Below, piece by piece: positions 60,679-64,000 of a stretch of DNA of 64,000 bases (its first letter is position 1; every line of letters starts with the position of its first letter). Both the position numbers and the translations under genes were made by a program. Origin of the DNA: a virus. Under the pieces are notes generated by a model. That model was given only the letters and a program-made list of their open reading frames with translations. It was not told where the DNA came from and did not search any database. The DNA lies in IMG/VR virus record IMGVR_UViG_3300035670_000124, positions 1-64,000 of that record; one strand, 5' to 3'.

Positions 60679-61751
60679 CAGTGAATTAGAAGAACTTAAG
60701 CATATTCTTGAAATGAAAATTGCAAGGTATAATAACCTGCAATTGGCTAAAAAGGTGTGTCTTTAACTCGGCATATGGATCAATTGGTAATGAATATTTT
60801 AGGTTTTATGATATTCGTCAGGCAACAGCAATTACCACATCAGGGCAATTGTCAATTCGATGGATTGAAAAGAAAATTAATCAATACCTAAATAAAATAC
60901 TGAACAGCAATAAGGATTACATCGTTGCATCGGATACTGACTCAATTTATATTGTATTTGATGAACTTGTTAGGCAGACTATTAAAAAACAGAATCATTC
61001 TGCTTCAACAAAATCGATTATCGCATTCTTGGATAAGGTATGCGAAAATAAAATTCAACCATTTATTAACGATTCTTATGATGAACTTTATAGATATACT
61101 AATGCGTATTCTCAAAAGATGATCATGAAGCGTGAAGCCTTGGCAGATAAGGGTATCTGGACTGCCAAGAAAAGATATGTTATGAATGTGTATAATAATG
61201 AAGGCGTAGAGTATGCCAAACCAGAACCAAAGGTTATGGGTCTTGAAATGATTAAGAGTTCTACACCATCCGCGTGTAAGGATAAACTATGGGAAGCATT
61301 GGATATTATTCTAAACAAAAGTGAGGCAGAACTTATCGACTTCATTCAAGATTTCAAGGCAAAATTTAGAAAGCAGAATCCAGCAGATATTGCTTTTCCA
61401 AGAGGTGTAAATGGACTAGATAAATATTCCAGGGTTGATAAAGGAATACCCATTCATGTGAGAGGGTCATTACTTTATAACAAACTTGTGGCTATGAAAA
61501 AGCTGGATAAGAAGTATCAACTTATCAAGGAAGGTGAAAAGATCAAATTTATCTATCTCAAAGAACCAAATACCGTTAAATCTAATATCATCTCATTCCC
61601 ACAAACTATTCCAGAAGAATTTGACTTGACAAAATATATCGACTATGATATACAGTTCGAGAAGTCGTTTGTTGAACCACTCAAAATTATTCTTGACTCT
61701 ATTGGGTGGAAGACGGAAAAAACTTCATCCCTCGAAGCATTTTTCTCTTGA
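60656..61751 (+). CDS. 43B: DNA polymerase gp43 part B, read with a +1 frameshift
   Basis: The C-terminal half of the split polymerase. The first frame starts at ATG 60656 inside the endonuclease gene (AAGGG upstream): MQLENLSDSELEELKHILEM, then ARYNNLQLAKKVCL and stop TAA at 60764. Coding continues in the +1 frame with NSAYGSIGNEYFRFYDIRQA, so a +1 step at CTT-TAA-C restores LNSAYG, the conserved motif B. Motif C is IVASDTDSIY, with the thumb following. The shift site is AGGTG (60753-60757), TGT, CTT, TAA C: same spacing as in RF2. Frame A would otherwise give only 36 residues. Confidence 0.82.
60753..60767 (+). promoter_or_regulatory. Candidate programmed +1 frameshift site
   Basis: AGGTG (60753-60757, complementary to the 16S rRNA 3' end) followed by TGT and then CTT TAA C. 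The bacterial prfB site has AGGGGG-TAT-CTT-TGA-C. The only difference in architecture is UAA instead of UGA as the hungry stop codon. Confidence 0.6.
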
Positions 61752-61776
61752 CATCCGACCAACCATCGGTTATACT
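61748..61776 (+). promoter_or_regulatory. Strong sigma70-like promoter for the tRNA cluster
   Basis: TTGACA (61748-61753), 17 bases, TATACT (61771-61776), 19 bases before the first tRNA. It overlaps the stop codon of polymerase part B. Confidence 0.83.
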
Positions 61777-61795
61777 TCTCGGACACTAAAGAAAC

Positions 61796-61868
61796 GGACC
61801 TGTAGCATAACGGTTAATGCCAATCGCTCATAACGGTTCAGATGGGGGTTCAAATCCCTCCGGGTCCA
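61796..61868 (+). tRNA. tRNA with CAT anticodon (Met or Ile2)
   Basis: Acceptor GGACCTG/CGGGTCC with one G-U pair, D-stem GCAT/ATGC, anticodon stem AATCG/CGGTT, loop CTCATAA with anticodon CAT (61829-61831), T-arm GGGGG TTCAAAT CCCTC, A73 and encoded CCA (61869-61871). Whether initiator, elongator Met, or lysidine-modified Ile cannot be told by eye. Confidence 0.9.
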
Positions 61869-61907
61869 CCATGCGAATGTAGTCCAACAGGTAGAGACAG
61901 CAGACTT

Positions 61908-62602
61908 ATACAATTTGAGCATATAGATAGGAAACTTCTATATGAATCTGGTCAAATTCGGTGAAACCTGTAAAATGGCAATACCGAGCTAAACAAAGTG
62001 CCTTCACTTCTTCTTATTTTTTCCACGATAAGTAGGAGTGAGAGCATGGCAATTAGGACACAAAAGACGGAGATTATTGAAGTTGTTGTTTTCGTTATCT
62101 CCGTCTATGTGATCTAATTCCAGAGGAATTGGTTCGTTTAGCCAAGTTGTTGAAGAACAGTTAGAACAAACTCGTTCTAATAAACCTTCTTCCAACAACC
62201 TGTTTTTGAGCTTAAAGGACGATATAGGATACTGGTTAGATAAGTAATCCTTAATATCTCTTTTTGGGCCAAAAACTTGTCCTTTGGCCCATCCTTGTTG
62301 ACTAAAGTGGGAAATGTCGATATTATACTTGGCAACGGCCTTGTGAATGACTCGATAATTTCCTCCTTGACAAGAGATACCTAAAGTGATAAGTGCTTCT
62401 CGAATAGACCGAGAAGAAGATATAGCGTGTCGCAATTCTTCTTCTGTGTATCGATGTTTAACCATAGTTCCTCCTTTGGAAGTGTAGAGACTTGACGGCC
62501 AGTACCTAAGTATGGTAACATATATGGTAAAGATAAAGTCCAGACCACAAACAGCCTATACCTATTTATGTATATTCTGGTAGTGAAAACTATAGTGGTA
62601 TG
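61908..62602 (+). mobile_element. Group I intron with antisense HNH endonuclease in its P6 loop
   Basis: About 695 bases. P2-like hairpin CATATAGA/TCTATATG (61920-61927, 61937-61944); P element AATTCGGTGAAACC (61955-61968); Q element AATACCGAGCTAA (61980-61992); R element GTGTAGAGACTTGACGG (62482-62498); S element AAAGATAAAGTCCAGACC (62529-62546). P4 pairs CGGT/ACCG and P7 pairs GACTT/AAGTC (62489-62493, 62536-62540). A CACTTC/GAAGTG pair (P6) flanks the endonuclease gene. A short P1 puts U61907 opposite G61917. Confidence 0.85.
62004..62465 (-). CDS. HNH homing endonuclease inside the tRNA intron, antisense
   Basis: A 153-residue protein on the strand opposite to the tRNA. N-terminal winged or helix-turn-helix-like part (YTEEELRHAISSSRSIREAL, ITLGISCQGGNYRVIHKAVA). 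C-terminal HNH domain: CSNCSSTTW, PLELDHIDGDNENNNFNNLR, LLCPNCHALTPTYRGK. Strong Shine-Dalgarno AAAGGAGG before the ATG on the minus strand. Homing would copy the intron and tRNA. Antisense orientation means it cannot be translated from the tRNA precursor. Confidence 0.88.
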   Translation of the reverse strand: MVKHRYTEEELRHAISSSRSIREALITLGISCQGGNYRVIHKAVAKYNIDISHFSQQGWAKGQVFGPKRDIKDYLSNQYPISSFKLKNRLLEEGLLERVCSNCSSTTWLNEPIPLELDHIDGDNENNNFNNLRLLCPNCHALTPTYRGKNKKK

Positions 62603-62659
62603 AAAATCTGCAAAGTGTGAGTTCGAATCTCACCATTCGCACCATAACAGGAGAATGCA

Positions 62660-62740
62660 ATGAAACTTCTCGTCGGTCTTATTCTACTGTGTAATGTGAT
62701 TCAAATTGGTCTTGTAGTTTATGTGACAACATTCCTGTGA
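62660..62740 (+). CDS. Tiny hydrophobic protein
   Basis: A 26-residue single-helix peptide (MKLLVGLILLCNVIQIGLVV to VTTFL) with AGGAGAATGCA before the ATG. It is probably a membrane peptide. It follows the tRNA and precedes a similar small gene. Confidence 0.45.
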   Translation: MKLLVGLILLCNVIQIGLVVYVTTFL

Positions 62741-62747
62741 GGTTAAA

Positions 62748-62831
62748 ATGAGCGATAAACTGATTCTGTATATCACAATCTTTTTCTTCTCGGTTTTATT
62801 GTTCATGGAAACCATGCTGTATCATCTATAA
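62748..62831 (+). CDS. Tiny hydrophobic protein
   Basis: A 27-residue peptide (MSDKLILYITIFFFSVLLFM then ETMLYHL) with one membrane segment and GAGGTT upstream. Size and position suggest a membrane modifier or holin-pathway accessory, unproven. Confidence 0.45.
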   Translation: MSDKLILYITIFFFSVLLFMETMLYHL

Positions 62832-62834
62832 ATA
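62827..62834 (+). promoter_or_regulatory. Late-box sequence just before a terminator
   Basis: Perfect TATAAATA overlapping the preceding stop codon. A transcript from it would start about 62840 and almost at once meet the terminator at 62848, so its use for the gene at 62890 would need read-through. Confidence 0.4.
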
Positions 62835-62847
62835 CTATGTTATCAAC

Positions 62848-62874
62848 AATGTGGGGAAATTCCCCACATTTTTT
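62848..62874 (+). terminator. Rho-independent terminator
   Basis: Perfect stem AATGTGGGG/CCCCACATT (62848-62856, 62862-62870) with loop AAATT and six T bases. It ends the tRNA and small-peptide unit. Confidence 0.88.
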
Positions 62875-62889
62875 ATTTAGAGGGGGGTT

Positions 62890-63744
62890 ATGCAATACCT
62901 AGTATTATTCACTGGACTTGTATTATCTGGGGTTGCTGCATTTTTCAGCATTGTTGGTCTGACAGCAATCTTTTCAGGAGATTTCTGGTCCATTGTAATT
63001 ATGGGAACTGCACTTGAAGTTGCTAAACTGGTAACAGTGTCTTGGTTATATCACAATTGGAAAACCTGTCCGAATTTTGTAAGGACATATCTATCTATCA
63101 CCGTAGCAGTTTTGATGCTTATTACTTCTATGGGTATCTTTGGGTTTTTATCCCGTTCACATATTGAACAACAACTTAAACTGAATACTGGTGTCGCAAA
63201 CGAGATATCAGTCGTCAAAAGTAGAATGAAGGTCAAAGAAGATTCTATCAAAGACATCGATAAGCAAATTCTTATGATCGATAATGCAGTTGAAAAACTG
63301 AATGAAAAGGGCAGGTCTAATGACTCATTAAAAGCATCTGGTCAACAGAGAAAGAATAGAGAAACCCTAGTAGAAAGTAAGAATACTGAAATCCTAGAAC
63401 TATCTAAACTCAAAGAGCAATTAATCAAGTATGAATCTGAGTTTAGAAAGGTTGAGGCTGAAGTTGGTCCTGTAAAATATGTTGCAGAACTTGTGTATGG
63501 TGAATCTGACGAAAAAATCTTGGATAAAGCAGTAAGAATGGTGATACTAATCATCATATTTGTTTTTGATCCACTGGCAGTTTTGCTTCTTATTGCATAT
63601 AATATCACACTAAATAACAAGGTTCCTGTCAAGAAATCCAAGAAAAATTATGACGATTATAGTGATATGGAATATATCACGATTCAACCACAACCATATA
63701 AAAGACGTAGAAGCACCAAAAAGAAGGCTGAAGAACCATCATGA
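62890..63744 (+). CDS. Membrane protein with central coiled coil
   Basis: A 284-residue protein: three N-terminal membrane segments (roughly residues 2-30, 33-55, 66-88), a long Lys/Glu coiled coil (95-205; KEDSIKDIDKQILMIDNAVE) and one C-terminal membrane segment IIIFVFDPLAVLLLIAYN (218-237), followed by a basic tail. Proteins of this shape occur in several T4-like phages and the F-D-P-L-A motif is recurrent, but the function is unknown. A complex at the inner membrane, or superinfection or lysis control, is conceivable. Confidence 0.6.
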   Translation: MQYLVLFTGLVLSGVAAFFSIVGLTAIFSGDFWSIVIMGTALEVAKLVTVSWLYHNWKTCPNFVRTYLSITVAVLMLITSMGIFGFLSRSHIEQQLKLNTGVANEISVVKSRMKVKEDSIKDIDKQILMIDNAVEKLNEKGRSNDSLKASGQQRKNRETLVESKNTEILELSKLKEQLIKYESEFRKVEAEVGPVKYVAELVYGESDEKILDKAVRMVILIIIFVFDPLAVLLLIAYNITLNNKVPVKKSKKNYDDYSDMEYITIQPQPYKRRRSTKKKAEEPS

Positions 63745-63863
63745 TACCTTTACCACTATACATTATATGGTTATGGATTTGTGAAATATTCAGTAGATAT
63801 ACAGGAACAATCGCCATAATTGCGATACTTGTAATCATGTATATCTTTTTGAGGAACGCATGA
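63741..63863 (+). CDS. Small membrane protein
   Basis: A 40-residue peptide starting MIPLPLYIIWLWICEIFSRY with a second hydrophobic stretch TIAIIAILVIMYIFLRNA, in effect two short membrane helices. It starts in the preceding stop (ATGA) and overlaps the next ATG, so the three genes are coupled. Confidence 0.5.
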   Translation: MIPLPLYIIWLWICEIFSRYTGTIAIIAILVIMYIFLRNA

Positions 63864-64000
63864 AATACTCTGGTCTAATATACAGAATTTATCATTGGTT
63901 GGCACAAATACCACCAATGATAAGATTCGAGACCAAAGACCCACTAACACCAGAAGAAAAGCAGAAAATAATAAATCTGCTTGCTTCTGGTTATTATATT
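63860..64000 (+). CDS. Partial CDS running off the window
   Basis: At least 47 codons from ATG 63860 (MKYSGLIYRIYHWLAQIPPM, then KDPLTPEEKQKIINLLASGY). The start overlaps the previous gene (CATGA). Too short to classify; no stop within the window. Confidence 0.5.
   Translation, partial: MKYSGLIYRIYHWLAQIPPMIRFETKDPLTPEEKQKIINLLASGYYI

Larger units (their letters stand above)
61873..62641 (+). tRNA. tRNA gene split by a group I intron in the anticodon loop
   Basis: 5' exon 61873-61907 and 3' exon 62603-62641; encoded CCA at 62642-62644. Acceptor GCGAATG/CATTCGC pairs perfectly across the interruption, as do anticodon stem GCAGA/TCTGC and T-stem GTGAG/CTCAC. Following the group I rules (U before the 5' site, G as last intron base), the spliced loop is CTTAAAA, anticodon TAA (Leu, UUA codons). 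The short variable loop (AAAGT) is unlike class II Leu tRNAs; if splicing were one base earlier on both sides the loop would be CTGAAAA (Phe). The anticodon is therefore tentative, the gene is not. Confidence 0.85.

Noticed and set aside
59866-60720. The insert in the polymerase gene as a self-splicing intron or intein
   Set aside because: Only 48 bases precede the endonuclease gene and none follow it before polymerase coding resumes, leaving no space for a group I core; the stop codon in part A and lack of intein blocks exclude an intein.

Overview
The window is a contiguous, AT-rich piece of a T4-superfamily myovirus genome. The evidence is the set of T4-type genes in familiar order: neck 13/14, tail completion 15, terminase 16/17, sheath 18, tube 19, portal 20, prohead core and protease 67/21/22, capsid 23, then uvsY, uvsW, 55, 47/46, 45, dsbA, 44/62, regA and a family-B DNA polymerase. 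The late promoter box TATAAATA recurs, alongside sigma70-like promoters. The host cannot be read from the sequence. A CobS/CobT-like pair and an Hsp20 gene recall marine and alphaproteobacterial T4-like phages, but that is inference.

Layout. 1-28.1 kb is the virion module: a repeat-rich fibre, neck, tail completion, terminase with an intein in its Walker A loop, a tailspike-like pectate-lyase-fold protein, sheath, tube, portal, an ADP-ribosyltransferase-like protein, prohead core, protease, scaffold, capsid, and several proteins whose N-termini look like capsid-targeting peptides with an (L/I)xE-A cleavage site. 28.8-44.8 kb is the recombination, replication and late-transcription module (uvsY, uvsW, gene 55, 47/46, a VWA/MoxR pair, a glycosyltransferase, a dNMP kinase, 45, dsbA, 44/62, regA, dUTPase). 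44.8-49.9 kb holds a PAAR tip protein and a 1382-residue tailspike. 50-52 kb has Hsp20 and a two-domain endolysin. 52.3-57.8 kb is a glycan cassette: GT2, a GT-A-like protein, two methyltransferases, a GDP-mannose 3,5-epimerase, a GT10 fucosyltransferase and an HtrL/YibB protein. 58.4-61.8 kb is a DNA polymerase split in two by an endonuclease gene. 61.8-64 kb holds tRNA genes and small membrane proteins.

The most unusual theme is intense colonisation by mobile endonucleases: five GIY-YIG genes, three HNH or endonuclease-VII-like genes, one Vsr/PD-(D/E)XK-like gene and one LAGLIDADG intein. Several show how the host gene survived the insertion. Polymerase part B is entered from a start inside the endonuclease gene and then needs a +1 shift at a site built like the bacterial RF2 frameshift site. 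Gene 46 keeps a fossil of its old N-terminus upstream of the inserted endonuclease and has a new copy downstream. A tRNA is interrupted by a group I intron carrying an antisense HNH gene. At least five endonuclease leaders carry an inverted repeat whose left arm overlaps or directly follows a late-promoter-like box, a layout that would keep translation off on read-through RNA and allow it on late RNA.

How it fits together: gp55, DsbA and the gp45 clamp drive late transcription from the TATAAATA boxes; 43A/43B, 44/62, 45, 46/47, uvsW and uvsY do replication and recombination; gp16/gp17 package DNA through gp20; gp21 matures the head and probably trims a set of co-packaged internal proteins; the glycan cassette probably alters a phage or host surface glycan.
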